Source of the DNA: Prostheceraeus crozeri
Lineage: Eukaryota; Platyhelminthes; Polycladida; Euryleptidae
Reading direction: 5' to 3'
DNA: 64,000 bases
Assembly: GCA_907163375.1 (NCBI GenBank)
Contig: CAJQUW010005758.1
Location: forward strand, 248,001 to 312,000
Shown here: in pieces, positions 34,561-45,300 of the stretch
Layout: every line of letters begins with the position of its first letter
Numbering within the stretch: position 1 is the first letter of the stretch
Position numbers and translations under genes: made by a program
Notes under the pieces: generated by a model
What the model was told of the DNA's origin: nothing
What the model saw: only the letters and a program-made list of their open reading frames with translations
Database searches by the model: none

Positions 34561-35283
34561 TACTTAGACATTCTTCGTTTTGTATTCCCAACATTATTTA
34601 AAGTACAAATTGTGTGAACTAGAAGATCATTGTAACTCATAAACTCAAAATTATTCAATGAACCCGTACACTGGCTGATAATTGAAGAGAGAGAAACATC
34701 TAGCAGCTTTCCCCTAAAATTATCGTGCTATCTCTTGTCATTTCAATTTACTCATCGGTAAACTTTTGGCATTTCAACTTACGCGTGCGTAAAGTTTTGA
34801 CATTTCAATTTACCCCTACGTAAATTATTTTCAGAATCTGTTTTCAAAATCTATTTTCAAAGTCTGTTTTCAAATTCAGTTTTAGAAATCGATTTGCAAA
34901 ATTCATTTAGCGTTTGCCAAACACATACGGGTAGTAAAGTACTTCCCATTGTGAAGACATGAATAGATTAAGCACATAAGAGTGCATTGACAATAAATGC
35001 AAATGACAATAAAATTCTTCTTGTGAACTCAGAACGCATAAACGCCGATATGCGGGTTAGTTGGCAATTTTAAACAATCATTTTAACGATGAAACATATT
35101 TTACAAATGAAGTTCATGAAGAAAATGGAAATATATAAAACAATATAGATTAGAATAATTATAATATAATCATTTCAAAATCGAATAAGTAGTAAGGAAA
35201 GACATCATTATGGAACAGTTTTAAATCAATACCCCCTCCCTTCTGTCTTCTAGGGGTCCCTTAAGAAATTTTTTTATTATAAA
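34561..35283. other. Polinton left non-coding region with hairpins
   Basis: No gene. At 34735-34825 three tandem units each carry a short palindrome (TTTACTCATCGGTAAA, TTACGCGTGCGTAA, TTTACCCCTACGTAAA) separated by CATTTCAA. A TTTTCAAA(A/G)TCTG-type repeat follows. This could be a regulatory or replication region upstream of the protease gene. Confidence 0.6.
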
Positions 35284-35739
35284 ATGAGCAACATAAAGGA
35301 GTTTTTTAAATTATATGGAACGCAAACCACGACAAATTTCGACCAAAAGAAAATCGCAAATGAATTAGGAATAAAGAATTTTCATGTTCTACTGAGAGGC
35401 GAATTACAATTCCTAAAAAATAGACCAACAGGAACCTTCAGTTCCCGGAACAAAGTTCAAACTGTAAATTTCATAACAAATCTTCATACGTCAGATGAAA
35501 AAGGTGTACATTGGTCAGCAGGACAAAGAAATATAAACTGTTCTAATTATTATTTTGACTCATACGGACTTCCACCTACGAATGAAGTAAGAGAAATACT
35601 TGGCAATGGAATTTATAATACGTTTCAAATTCAAAAACCGGGAACTACTTATTGTGGTCAATTATGTCTTTATGTTTTATTGAAATTACAGGAAGGAGTA
35701 CCATTTCTAGATATTATGTTTGAATTGAACGAAACGTAG
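35284..35739 (+). CDS. Adenain-like cysteine protease (maturation protease)
   Basis: 151 residues, intact. Catalytic residues sit in the adenain order: His76 (GVHWSA), Asp92 (YYFDSYGLPP), Gln117 (oxyanion hole) and Cys124 (TTYCGQLCLYVL), with the usual seven-residue step from Gln to Cys. In Polintons and adenoviruses this enzyme trims capsid and core proteins during virion maturation. It is one of only two + strand genes and converges with the integrase (35-base gap). The start follows ATTATAAAATG, the shared start motif of this element. The frame is clean, unlike the polymerase or capsid genes. Confidence 0.9.
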   Translation: MSNIKEFFKLYGTQTTTNFDQKKIANELGIKNFHVLLRGELQFLKNRPTGTFSSRNKVQTVNFITNLHTSDEKGVHWSAGQRNINCSNYYFDSYGLPPTNEVREILGNGIYNTFQIQKPGTTYCGQLCLYVLLKLQEGVPFLDIMFELNET

Positions 35740-35773
35740 GTTCTATGGCTACGCCTAATGAAAATAATGATAA

Positions 35774-36712
35774 TTAAAAATCAGTTCGTTGTAATTCATT
35801 TTGATAAAATCGGCCTCTGATATTTTCATCATCTAAATCTTTGATTTCGTAAGTAAACGGATAAGTTTGATTTATTTTGCAAACTTCAAATATTTCTTTA
35901 GTCCAATAGCCAACGAAGCCTTTTTCAAATTTATTCTTATATTTAAATATTCTAACTCTATCTCCAATTTTAAATTTCGGCTTAAGTTTCTGCAAATTCG
36001 GATTACTCTCATTCGAATAATTATTCTCGAATATTTTTTTTCTTATGAAATCAGGGTCGTCAGAAGCATTCTTTGGAGTTTCTTCAATACCAGAATGAAC
36101 TTTATTATTGTACTCTTCTACAACTCCTGGTAATATCTTCAACCATTTCTGATTTCTTTGCTCAGTAAATTTCTTGAATAATTTATTTTTTAACGTCCGA
36201 TTGAATCTTTCTATCACTACGGCCTTCCCTGCATTTTCAGTTGAATAAACAGTTTCAAATAGTGGCTGAACGTTTCGGTTATAAAATTCCGACCCTTTAT
36301 CAACAAACAATTTTTTTGGCTTTCTCTTACTTTCTTTAAAGATTTCTTCAAACGCATATTTAACTGAAAGACCACTTTTATTTTTTAAAGGCTTTACCCA
36401 AGCGTATCGTGTATATAAATCTATAACGGTCAATGCGTATTTGTAGTCCCTTTCATTCGGCATATGAATAAGATCAGCACTCCAAATATCATCTTTATTA
36501 AATACTTTTACTTTCAATAAATATTTAGGCTTTCTGTATTCCCTATGAATTTCGGACGCGTAGGTTCGAGCGTTGTTCTCAGACAGCTTTGCTGTCGTTT
36601 CATTTAAACCCTGGCCGAATAATATTTTAGCTTGTAAAGCTTTCTTAACAAACATTCTTTCAATTTTTTCTCTAAAGGAAGGATTTTGAATACTATCTAA
36701 TTCTTGAATCAT
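35774..36712 (-). CDS. Polinton integrase (RVE family) in frame with a PLA2-like region
   Basis: From the first Met (36712) 312 residues; the same frame is open without a stop from 36901. The catalytic core shows Asp80 (IWSADLIHM), Asp138 (LFVDKGSEF) and Glu168 (VVIERFNRTLK). The 29 residues between the second Asp and the Glu are fewer than the usual 35, so a small deletion is possible. A C-terminal chromodomain-like segment follows (KFKIGDRVRIFKYKN ... GYWTKEIFEV). It would join excised element DNA to host DNA. Residues 1-36 belong to the PLA2-like domain, so the two activities share one frame. Confidence 0.9.
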   Translation of the reverse strand: MIQELDSIQNPSFREKIERMFVKKALQAKILFGQGLNETTAKLSENNARTYASEIHREYRKPKYLLKVKVFNKDDIWSADLIHMPNERDYKYALTVIDLYTRYAWVKPLKNKSGLSVKYAFEEIFKESKRKPKKLFVDKGSEFYNRNVQPLFETVYSTENAGKAVVIERFNRTLKNKLFKKFTEQRNQKWLKILPGVVEEYNNKVHSGIEETPKNASDDPDFIRKKIFENNYSNESNPNLQKLKPKFKIGDRVRIFKYKNKFEKGFVGYWTKEIFEVCKINQTYPFTYEIKDLDDENIRGRFYQNELQRTDF

Positions 36713-37064
36713 CTTCTTATCAGCTACATGTCGAGAACTTAGGTCATGATTTCGATAAGCTAAATCATGCCTGTAAGCTGCGGCATCTACTCTATTTATC
36801 GGTTCTTCACCTGGTTTCGGATTATTATTCTCATCTAGTCTTATATCTAATCGAGTTCCTGGACCGGTATATGAATGACCAGGAAGATGTTTTTCTTTCG
36901 ACTATTTACTCCAAATAAAGCCAGGAAAGTTTTCTAATGTTTTTTTGTATGTCACCTCCAATATGCTGACAATTTGAGTTTTTATTTTTGTTTAATAGAT
37001 AATTTAATAAATCTAAATTAGCAATTTTTAATTTAATTAAATGTTCGGAATTTGTAGAATTCAT
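36605..37064 (-). pseudogene. Phospholipase-A2-like domain, frame broken
   Basis: The - strand frame 36901-36605 reads GHSYTGPGTRLDIRLD and RVDAAAYRHDLAYRNHD: a calcium-loop YxGPGTxLD and a catalytic HDxAY, the pattern of parvovirus VP1-type PLA2 domains used by capsids to breach membranes. A gene start with the element's motif (TTTTAAAATG, ATG 37064) lies upstream. The frame from it must change within a 7-base A run (36940-36946), and an in-frame TAG at 36902-36904 follows. The C-terminal end of the domain continues without a break into the integrase. Confidence 0.75.
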
Positions 37065-37147
37065 TTTAAAAGATAAAATAAATGTTTTACCTAATAGAAC
37101 CAAAGGTTCTGAGGCTTTAGCCGATCGGACCAAAGGTCCTGAGGTTA
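37065..37147. repeat. GC-rich palindromes between two Polinton genes
   Basis: At 37102-37145 in AT-rich surroundings: GGCTTTAGCC, CCGATCGG and GGACCAAAGGTCC. Related sequence is at 39840-39892. Confidence 0.75.
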
Positions 37148-37630
37148 TTACCGAATCATACTAGGACTTAGATATATTCCAGAACCATCTTTAGTTTCTT
37201 TAATTTCAATTAAATCATCAACATTGTGGAGAATATTTTTAAGAACTCGTTTTCCTTCATCAACTAATTTTAATTTACTAATAAAATTATCTACTACTCC
37301 TTCACCCCTAGCAACTTTCTCTAACTCTCTGTTATGACGTTTTTGTTCTTCTAATGCTGCCTTCTCTGATTTATTTTTATTTACTGCTTGGACAATACCA
37401 GCTGTCCCACCTGCAACACTTCCTGCAGCTGCTATGCCTCCTATTATTAGTGGAATTAATGGGAGAATCCCGCCATTCTTTTCTTCTTGTAATTGAATAT
37501 TCTCTATCATTGGTTTACTTATGTAATACTTTTTTTTGTTAATCGTAATAGTTTTAGGGGTATTTTTGTCAACAATATTACGTATTTTTAATTCAACAGT
37601 TTTATTATTATTACTTTTCGCTTGCGACAT
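37148..37630 (-). CDS. Small virion-type protein with a Gly/Ala-rich hydrophobic segment
   Basis: 160 residues from ATG 37630 (context TTAAAAATG), intact. Residues about 54-85 (GGILPLIPLIIGGIAAAG then SVAGGTAGIV) form a hydrophobic, possibly membrane-active helix, followed by a basic, charged helix (KSEKAALEEQKRHNRELE). This layout resembles the adenovirus pX/core-type small proteins reported from adintoviruses. A core or minor virion role is inferred, not proven. It lies between the PLA2/integrase block and the capsid gene. Confidence 0.6.
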   Translation of the reverse strand: MSQAKSNNNKTVELKIRNIVDKNTPKTITINKKKYYISKPMIENIQLQEEKNGGILPLIPLIIGGIAAAGSVAGGTAGIVQAVNKNKSEKAALEEQKRHNRELEKVARGEGVVDNFISKLKLVDEGKRVLKNILHNVDDLIEIKETKDGSGIYLSPSMIR

Positions 37631-37777
37631 TTTTAATAAAAAAATTTTAAGTTATCAAAAATTTTAATCTATTCTAGTTATGAAAAAATTTTAAGTTATC
37701 AAAAATTTTTAATCTATTCTAGTTATCAAAATTTTAAGTTATGAAAAAAAATTAATTAATCGACAAAGTCTTGGGCT

Positions 37778-39111
37778 TTAACCTATCCTAGCCATCTTTC
37801 CATTAAGAATTTCAATTGAATATTTTACATCTTCTAGCAATAAACCATAAGCCATCAATGAAGTTGTGGAATCTTTCTTTTCAATATTAATTGTTACATC
37901 ACAACCAGTCTTGATAATATCTTCAGATTGTGCACTTAAATCGAAACAGAAAACAGGATATAAATGTCTCCAATCTCCAGGAGTTAATTGTGGTTCAACT
38001 CCAAATTCTATACAAAGATTTCGATAAGAATCATATCCTTCCATAAATTGATTATTGGTATCATCGAATCTTAATGGATCAATTGGATATCGGGTTTGAT
38101 TTAATGAAACTTGTAAACTTCGAATTGTATTAATATGGAAGAGATTATTGTTCTTATCAAAACTTGGAGAATTATTTCTTTGAAAAGTTAGTAGTAAATA
38201 TCTTGGTGTATTCGCAGTTCTAGTAAAATGCCAGTTAAATCTTTGTTCGGAAAAAGTTACTGAACTAGCAGTTCTCTTTAGAAAATTTACTGGAATTGGT
38301 TTGTTAGTATTTAATCTTTTTGCAATAGCTGTTTCAATCTCTAAACTAGGAGTAATATGCTTAATCCACCATTCAAGTCTATCAATTTTTAAATATGCTT
38401 TTTTCCAGTTTTACCAAAAAAGATTAATTCATTATTTACAGTGCGATGAATTATTAATTTGAACTTTAATTGATATGATATTTTATCATAATCTAAATAT
38501 CCGAATAATGGAGACAATGACCAATTTACTGTTTGCTTACTTTTCTTGTTAAACTCACGTCTTTCTTTATATGCATCATTATTTGTTTTATTTAAATGTT
38601 TTGCAATATTTTCTACATCTTTCGCAATTCCTGCTGCATCTGTTCCAGCGTGAGTTAAATCATCAACAATTATACCATCATTTGTATCAGGAAACCAACC
38701 TTCGATTTCATACTTTTTATTATTTTCACCAATTGTTACAAATCTAAGCATTGTATCAATTACACCTGGAGAATCACTTATTGTTTCTATATTTTGAGTT
38801 GCAACATCTAAACGCATTTGTGTAAATAATCTTGGAAAGAAATTATTCTCTAGTGCAATATTATCGGTATCTGGTAATGGTGTTGTAAAATTGGCATCAC
38901 TATATAAAGAATATTCACAGTGTAAAAATGAATCAGGTAGATATAAATAACTTTGTTGATTATCAACTTCAAAAATTAAATCTCCTCCAGTATTTACTCT
39001 ACTGGAAGATCCGGAATTCATAGCAATTCTTATATAGTCATTCTTTTTTTGATTATAACTGACGAACGGAGGATCGTCTAATCTAAATTTATTTTCGATA
39101 AGCGAAGACAT
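37778..39111 (-). pseudogene. Major capsid protein (double jelly-roll), one frameshift
   Basis: ATG 39111 (TATAAAAATG) opens 240 residues ending at 38389. The conserved continuation is in another frame from about 38400 down to 37778. The change falls in a 6-base A run (38399-38404 on the + strand), so total length would be near 445 residues. Sequence features such as YLYLPDSFLHCEYSL, LFTQMRLDVATQ, and a C-terminal half rich in beta-strand patterns match Polinton/adintovirus hexon-like capsids that build the icosahedral shell. The single homopolymer break may be a true mutation, a sequencing error or, less likely, programmed slippage. Confidence 0.85.
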
Positions 39112-39218
39112 TTTTATAAAAAATAATTTGACTTTTTTGTTTTTCTCAGAGACAGAAAAAATGTTTACTAAAATATAATTTTAGAATTTTACCAAAAAAA
39201 ATTTTCTAAAACATAATT

Positions 39219-39785
39219 TTAGAATTTTGCTAGACCAGCTCCGCTACAGCTTTGCTGGTTAGACCGAAGGTTGCTATTAATACCATTGCCTCTTATTTCT
39301 TCAATTGAACGTTTTATGGCTACGCCTGATTTCTTCTTATGTTTACTATCAGACGGAGCTCCGCTCCTCAAGGTTTCCCCAACAACTATGTTAGCAATTT
39401 TGTTTTTTGTTTCCTCTGAAAGTTTTTTTAAATTTTTTAGTTCTTCAGAATCATTCCTAAGTTTACGAATAGCTTCTAGTTGTTTTAATTCGTTTTGAGA
39501 CTTGACAGCATTTGATATTGCACTAGCTGTACTACCTATAGCAGCTGCTCCTTTTGCAGCAGATGTAATCAAATCTTTATTATTTTTAATTAAGTTAACG
39601 ATACTTCCAATACCATAAAATATACCGGCTCCTTCTTTTTGGACGGCACCTGCGGTGCCTAGGAACTTTTGTGTTCCGACTGTTTCTACACTGTCATAAT
39701 GGTAAACAGATTTCATAGATGGTTCATGAGAAATTTTTTGATTTGAAGCAAAATGTTTAAGATTGTGTTTATAAATTATAGGCAT
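39219..39785 (-). CDS. Minor virion-type protein with amphipathic segment
   Basis: 188 residues from ATG 39785 (CTTAAAAAATG), intact. A Gly/Ala-rich stretch about residues 45-95 (AGIFYGIGSIVNLIKN, ITSAAKGAAAIGSTAS) could insert into membranes; a basic tail follows (SKHKKKSGVAIKRS) and the end is SGAGLAKF. The layout is like adenovirus pVI-type cement/lytic proteins. Its protease site, if any, was not identified. Part of the coding sequence is GC-rich palindromic insert (about 39232-39272 and 39351-39376). Function inferred from layout and neighbours. Confidence 0.5.
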   Translation of the reverse strand: MPIIYKHNLKHFASNQKISHEPSMKSVYHYDSVETVGTQKFLGTAGAVQKEGAGIFYGIGSIVNLIKNNKDLITSAAKGAAAIGSTASAISNAVKSQNELKQLEAIRKLRNDSEELKNLKKLSEETKNKIANIVVGETLRSGAPSDSKHKKKSGVAIKRSIEEIRGNGINSNLRSNQQSCSGAGLAKF

Positions 39786-39889
39786 TTTTTAAGATTAAAT
39801 TTGACATTTGGGAAAAAATATTTACGATTGGTTAGTAACCTGAGGACCTTTGGTCCGATCGGCTAAAGCCTCGAGGACCTTTGGTCCTT

Positions 39890-40777
39890 TTAAGATTTAC
39901 GTTTGTGAATGGACAACAACTTCGAGATAACTTTATTAATTGACTGTTGAACTTTATCTATTGCGTCAAGCAGCGTGTGATGTACTTTAATTTCTTTTCT
40001 ATTAACTTGCATTTTCTGCTGATTAATCTTCAATGCCGTTTTAAGAGCATTTAACTTAATTTTAAGAACATCTAATTGTCTTTTAACAGCATCTAACTGT
40101 TCTTTATTTTCTTTACAGTTTTCTTGTAAATTTTTCTTTAATTCATTTTCTAAATTGAGTTTAAGAGTTTTCATTTTATCAACTCTTTGATTAAGTGAGT
40201 TTACTTCATTTATTATTCTATTCATCTTTTTCATTTGTTGAGTAATTTTAGAACTCAATTCATCAACACTTTTTTGGAATGTAGTTTGTAACTGCTTTAA
40301 ATTTTTTTTAATTCTTTCAGGTAGTTTTTCTATTTCATCTTCTAATTGTTCTTTCAATAGTTGTATCTGATGTTTATTCTTAATGACTGCAGATTTTAAA
40401 TTTATAGAAAGTAATATTAAAATTTTTGATTGTTCTGAAATCTTTTTAAAAAGTTTTGCTATATCTGCTTCTAGCTCTCTATCCTTTTTATCAAGTTTTA
40501 ATAATTTTTCGTTTAATGATTTGTCATTAAGTTTTAGCAACTTTAATTCATTCATCAGTGGAACCAAAACATCGTTTATATATTTTTCTTTTAAGTCATT
40601 GATATGTGTATCAACATATTGTTTATTTGTTAACTCTGTATTTTGTTGCGGAAGAATAGAAAGATGCAATGGACCAGATAAAACGTCTCCAGTTTTCATA
40701 ATATAATTTTCTATTTCTATTTCTAATTCACGATTATTCGGGATATATGCACCTCCACCAACATTTGGTAACATCAT
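39890..40777 (-). CDS. Fibre-like coiled-coil protein
   Basis: 295 residues from ATG 40777 (GTTAAAAAATG), intact. Near the N-terminus KTGDVLSGPLHLSILPQQNT followed by TNKQYVDTHI has the form of the short repeat that anchors phage-type tail fibres. The remaining 240 residues are almost continuous heptad repeats rich in Lys, Leu and Gln (several coiled coils). No C-terminal knob is evident. A virion spike or fibre role is likely but unproven; a purely structural rod is the alternative. It diverges from the clamp-like gene, with a 48-base AT-only gap. Confidence 0.6.
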   Translation of the reverse strand: MMLPNVGGGAYIPNNRELEIEIENYIMKTGDVLSGPLHLSILPQQNTELTNKQYVDTHINDLKEKYINDVLVPLMNELKLLKLNDKSLNEKLLKLDKKDRELEADIAKLFKKISEQSKILILLSINLKSAVIKNKHQIQLLKEQLEDEIEKLPERIKKNLKQLQTTFQKSVDELSSKITQQMKKMNRIINEVNSLNQRVDKMKTLKLNLENELKKNLQENCKENKEQLDAVKRQLDVLKIKLNALKTALKINQQKMQVNRKEIKVHHTLLDAIDKVQQSINKVISKLLSIHKRKS

Positions 40778-40825
40778 TTTTTAACAATAAAAAAAATAAA
40801 ATTTTTTCTAATAAAAATAAAAAAA

Positions 40826-42148
40826 ATGGAAAAACCAAATTTAAAAAAATTATATTCGTCCGCATCATCCTGTTCTTCTTATTCGACGAGATCAACGGGA
40901 TTTGAAAATAAATGTTTTGATAATAATAATAATAATCCATGTATAGATGTTAATATTTTATTTCAATTACAAGCCGAAATATTTAGAGAACAGACTAAAG
41001 GTTTACCTTCTATAGAAACTAATTATTGTTTATTTCCAGGTGATCCATTTATAAAATTTATGGAGATTGTAAGTAAATATAATGATGTAGCTTATGTTGA
41101 ATTAAATGAAAATATGGTTATAATAGGTCATAATAACGTTTATGGTTTTATTAGAGCAGTGTTACCAATTAGTAATACTGAATGGATAGAAAATAAAATT
41201 ATTAATTATATCAATATTAAAGAATTAGTCAAAAAATTAAAATCTTTTTCGAAAGAAAAAATTAGATTATTTGTTGACGATCAAAATCAATATAACATTC
41301 ACATAGAGAGTAAAAAACATAATGAAGAATTATTATGTCAAGTTTATTATAGAGACACAATTTATAAACAAGAAACATTAGAAATGCCGCAAAGATATGA
41401 TGATGATACTTATATAGGATTATATTCAAACTTAAATATTAATTTGTTAAAATCTTATATAAATGGTTTAGCTCAACAAGAGAAAATTTATATGTGGACA
41501 ACACCTTATACTATTAACAATGTCCATAATCATAATCATAATAAACGAACTGAAGGTTCTAGGGCTTTGCCCGATCTTAAAGAATCTTATGATAATAATG
41601 ATGATAATAATATAGATGATGATAATATAGATGATGATTCTGAAACATCTGAAAATGGTGTAAATGGTAAAAAAGATTATAAAAATATTAGTAACTATAA
41701 AAATTTATCTAAATTTCATTTTCTTACAATTGAAAATAATAATGATGGTATAGTTGAAGATACTGTTAGACAACTATGTGTCGGGTCTACAAAATTTAAA
41801 TTAGGATTTACATCTAATCAATTTAAAATTTTATCATCTTTAATAAAAACTAAAAGTGATTCAGATTATGGTGGTGTTATTAAATTTTCCAAAAGAGATC
41901 AAAGACCAATATTTTTCTCTATTATATTATTATCAGATAAAAAATGTAATTTAGAGTTAGATATTCCAATAAGAGAATGGTATCCTATCAGGGAAAGGCA
42001 TCCTATACCAAAAAGTGTAATTGATGATGTTGAAGAATCAATTTATGATGATGATGAAGAATCAATTGATGATGATGATGAAGAATCAATAGTTAGTGAA
42101 AATAAATTTAAATTATCTTTTGATAAAACATTATATGATGAAACTTAA
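40826..42148 (+). CDS. Possible sliding-clamp-like protein (unproven)
   Basis: 440 residues from ATG 40826 (AATAAAAAAAATG). Two similar halves with alternating beta patterns (VAYVELNENMVIIGHNNVYG, then KIRLFVDDQNQYNIHIES; later FKLGFTSNQFKILSSLIK) are separated by an Asn/Asp-rich linker (NNDDNNIDDDNIDDD). The C-terminus is acidic. The pattern recalls PCNA-type clamps, which would serve the polymerase encoded next to it, but no diagnostic motif proves this. A GC-rich palindrome (GGGCTTTGCCC, about 41563-41573) is inserted in frame and encodes part of EGSRALPD. Intact frame. Confidence 0.4.
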   Translation: MEKPNLKKLYSSASSCSSYSTRSTGFENKCFDNNNNNPCIDVNILFQLQAEIFREQTKGLPSIETNYCLFPGDPFIKFMEIVSKYNDVAYVELNENMVIIGHNNVYGFIRAVLPISNTEWIENKIINYINIKELVKKLKSFSKEKIRLFVDDQNQYNIHIESKKHNEELLCQVYYRDTIYKQETLEMPQRYDDDTYIGLYSNLNINLLKSYINGLAQQEKIYMWTTPYTINNVHNHNHNKRTEGSRALPDLKESYDNNDDNNIDDDNIDDDSETSENGVNGKKDYKNISNYKNLSKFHFLTIENNNDGIVEDTVRQLCVGSTKFKLGFTSNQFKILSSLIKTKSDSDYGGVIKFSKRDQRPIFFSIILLSDKKCNLELDIPIREWYPIRERHPIPKSVIDDVEESIYDDDEESIDDDDEESIVSENKFKLSFDKTLYDET

Positions 42149-42322
42149 TAGAAAATACCAAAATATTCGATCAATATATTTTCATATGTAATAAGTTTTT
42201 AGATGTAATAAGTTTTTAGATGTAATAAGTTTTAGATGTAATAAGTTTTTAGATGTAATAAATTTTTAGATGTTATAAAATTTTTAGATGTAATAAATTT
42301 TTCAGATGTAATAAAAAAATTA
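42149..42322. repeat. Tandem repeat in a convergent Polinton intergenic region
   Basis: About eight copies of a 16-19 bp unit TTTTTAGATGTAATAAG between the converging clamp-like and polymerase genes. Could serve as a bidirectional 3'-end signal; contains several AATAA-like strings on both strands. Confidence 0.85.
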
Positions 42323-45300
42323 TTATTCCCACGTGTCATCATCATCACTTAAATTACTCTCACAGATGATTGTTTGAAATATTTCAGCTTGAATATCTTC
42401 TCCGTTATAAGGTAACATAATTTCATTTTCATCAGGTGCTTGACGTTTAAGAATATTTATTTGACCAGAAAATTTTTTTTCCTCAGTATTATTATTTTTA
42501 TCAGGAATACTAATTCCAGTTTCTAAAGATCTTTTCCATGGTTTATTAACTGTAGTCGATAATGTTTTCCCCGAATATAATTTTAGAAAATCTTCTACTT
42601 TTACTTTATCTTGTGAATATCCTTTGAATGTTTTCTTTTCACTAAGTCTCCCTTGCTCATCTACAGTAATACAGTATTTTACTTTAGGTGCAATAAACAT
42701 TGCAAAAATAATTCCACCATTTCCATAATCATTTTTCCCTTGACACAATTCTCCTCCAACATATCCAGCAGCGTCTAATTTATTAAAGAGCTCATTGGAA
42801 ATATATATTGAATCAGTATCTGTATAATGAATGTATTTTTCTTTGAAACCATTAATTTCTAAAATAAAATTATTCATGATTCTTCTAGAGTGAGAAAGAA
42901 TGAAAGAACCTAAGTGTGATGGCATGAATGACGTCTTCCCATCTTTTACAATATTAGTTTTGAGAAATTCATCATCTTCCATTTCTACTTTCGCTAAATA
43001 TTGTTCATCATTTAATTTTTCATAATCTTTTACTTCTTGAGTGAAATTTTTTCTCAATGTATTCTCATTCCATAAATGATATTTAGTGGTTATATCTTTT
43101 TGCACAGTTTTGCCATATAGCGAATTCATCAATAATTTAATTAACTCATCACCTACAGTATTTCCTTCTGTTTTATATCTTTTTCTCAAATTAAAAAGTT
43201 TTTCAATATAATTTCGAAATGGTGAAACTTGATAATTTTTTTCATAAATTATACCATCAGTGATATGTAAGATTTTTCCCCCACATCTAACAATTTCTTG
43301 TATGTCTATAGAAGTTAATACATCATAACATATACCATTTCTAAACCTGATTACTTTTACATGAGAATTATTATTTTGATTTTTAACTTATTTTTATTTT
43401 TTTGATCTTTTATAGGAACTGGTTGGAAAAACATATCATTCGGATATTGAAACACAACAGAGAATATTCCAGTTTTAGGTCTAAATGTTTGTGTATTAAA
43501 TTTATATACTATTTCCCGCTCTTCTTCTTGACGAAATTTTCTAGCTGATTCAGCTTTAGGGTATTCTGAATTTTCATCATACATAGCTGATGGATATAAA
43601 GATGTTGCATCAAAAGCCATTAGAAATTCATTTTTTTGTTCAAGTAGTTGATTTGAAATTTTCTTACAAATTTCAGTTTTATCTCATAAATCTCGATACT
43701 GTTTCATTAAATCTATTAAATTACTTCCAGGGGACAAAGCCCCACCAGCGTAGCGACCAAGGGACAAAGTCCCCCCAGCGCAGCGACCAGGTAAATACTG
43801 TTTTAATATTGGTAACAAGATGCTACAAAATGGCGATATGTATTTTCTTATGTTTGCTGAAACTCTTCCACCTTTAACAGATTTTCTAATATAATTTCTA
43901 GCCCATAAATCTATATGAGAATGAACATTTATATTGTCATTTTGTACGCTTTTCATCCAACCGTTAAATGTTAAAGCAGAGGATGTTAAATTAGTAGTTA
44001 TATCTTCACCAACTAAATCTCGCATAACATTATTATATTTGTAGATACAAAAAGCTAAAGAAAGAATATCGTTAACTAAATATGGTCTCCATTCATTTTC
44101 TTTTTCTTTATAATTTTCATGTGTTATGTCTCCAATTTCATAATTTAATTTACACACATTCGTAGGAATTTTAAAATTCTCACACCATTTAGAAAGACTT
44201 GTTTTTACATGTTGATAACTACATTTCATTATAATAGTTTGAAGTGCTAATTTACCTGACGGTGAATCTATTTTCATATTGTTTTTAAATCTAAAAGATT
44301 TTTGAATGTATCTACTAACACATTCAGTTGTATAAGGATTTTGTAATGAAGCAGTCAATATTCCTCTTGAAGTTTTAAGAGGCGGTTTAGATAATTTAAA
44401 ATTAGCTTTTATCGGAAAATAGGAATCAAAACCTGATGAATTGTGAGCTATTAAAGTTACTCTCGGATAATTAAATTTTCCAAGAGTTTTAAAAAATTGA
44501 TGGATCGGACATACGTCCTCTGGGTTTCCCCCGATCGGACATTCATCATCCTCAGTTCTCGTAAATATTTTCACACAATTTTGAAGTTTATTAAATTCTA
44601 ATTCAGTTAAATTATTATACTCATTAATCTGTTTTTTAAGTTTTTTAATTTCATCTTCATCTTTTGATCGTTTAATTTTAATCATATCACTTAACAAACG
44701 TGTTTCTAATTATTTCAATCTTTGTTTCGGTAAACAACATATAAATTTATTAAAATTAATAGCTCCTACAGCGTAAGGAATAGGATGAGCTGTTGAACAG
44801 TTAGGATCGGGAAAAGTTTCGAGATCCCAAATATATGTTGAACCATAGTCAATTTTTTTCTTTGTTATGATTTTATATGGACGCGTTGTTAGATTTTCAT
44901 CAGTAACTGTTTTATATATGGGTTTGAAATTATTTTCAATTTCTCTAATAGCTTTTAATTTATGAGATTTATTAATTAAACAATAGTGACCAATTGTTGA
45001 ACTTGCGTGAAAATAATTGTAATAAACATAATTATGAAACGTTTCAATTCCTCTAGGATTTAAATGACGATTGGCAGGACTATAATATTGAACGCATTCT
45101 CCAAAATATTTATTGAATTGAGAAAATTTGCAGTTTGACATTACTCCTGTTCTAGATGTGGCTTTCTCTTTATATGAAAAATTATTAAACATTTCTTTCA
45201 TCATTTCTCCTTGTTCTTCATTAAAACCTCGTAAAACATTATAACATTTAATAAAACAAAAATCTTCAGAAGGAATATACAATATTCACCGAAATATTCT

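Noticed and set aside
36906-37133. Separate 75-residue gene
   Set aside because: Its first residues translate the GC-rich palindromes; the real start is ATG 37064 and it is the front of the PLA2 gene.
38389-38404. Programmed frameshift in the capsid gene
   Set aside because: Only a plain 6-base A run with no supporting structure seen, and similar breaks occur in other genes; mutation or sequencing error is simpler.
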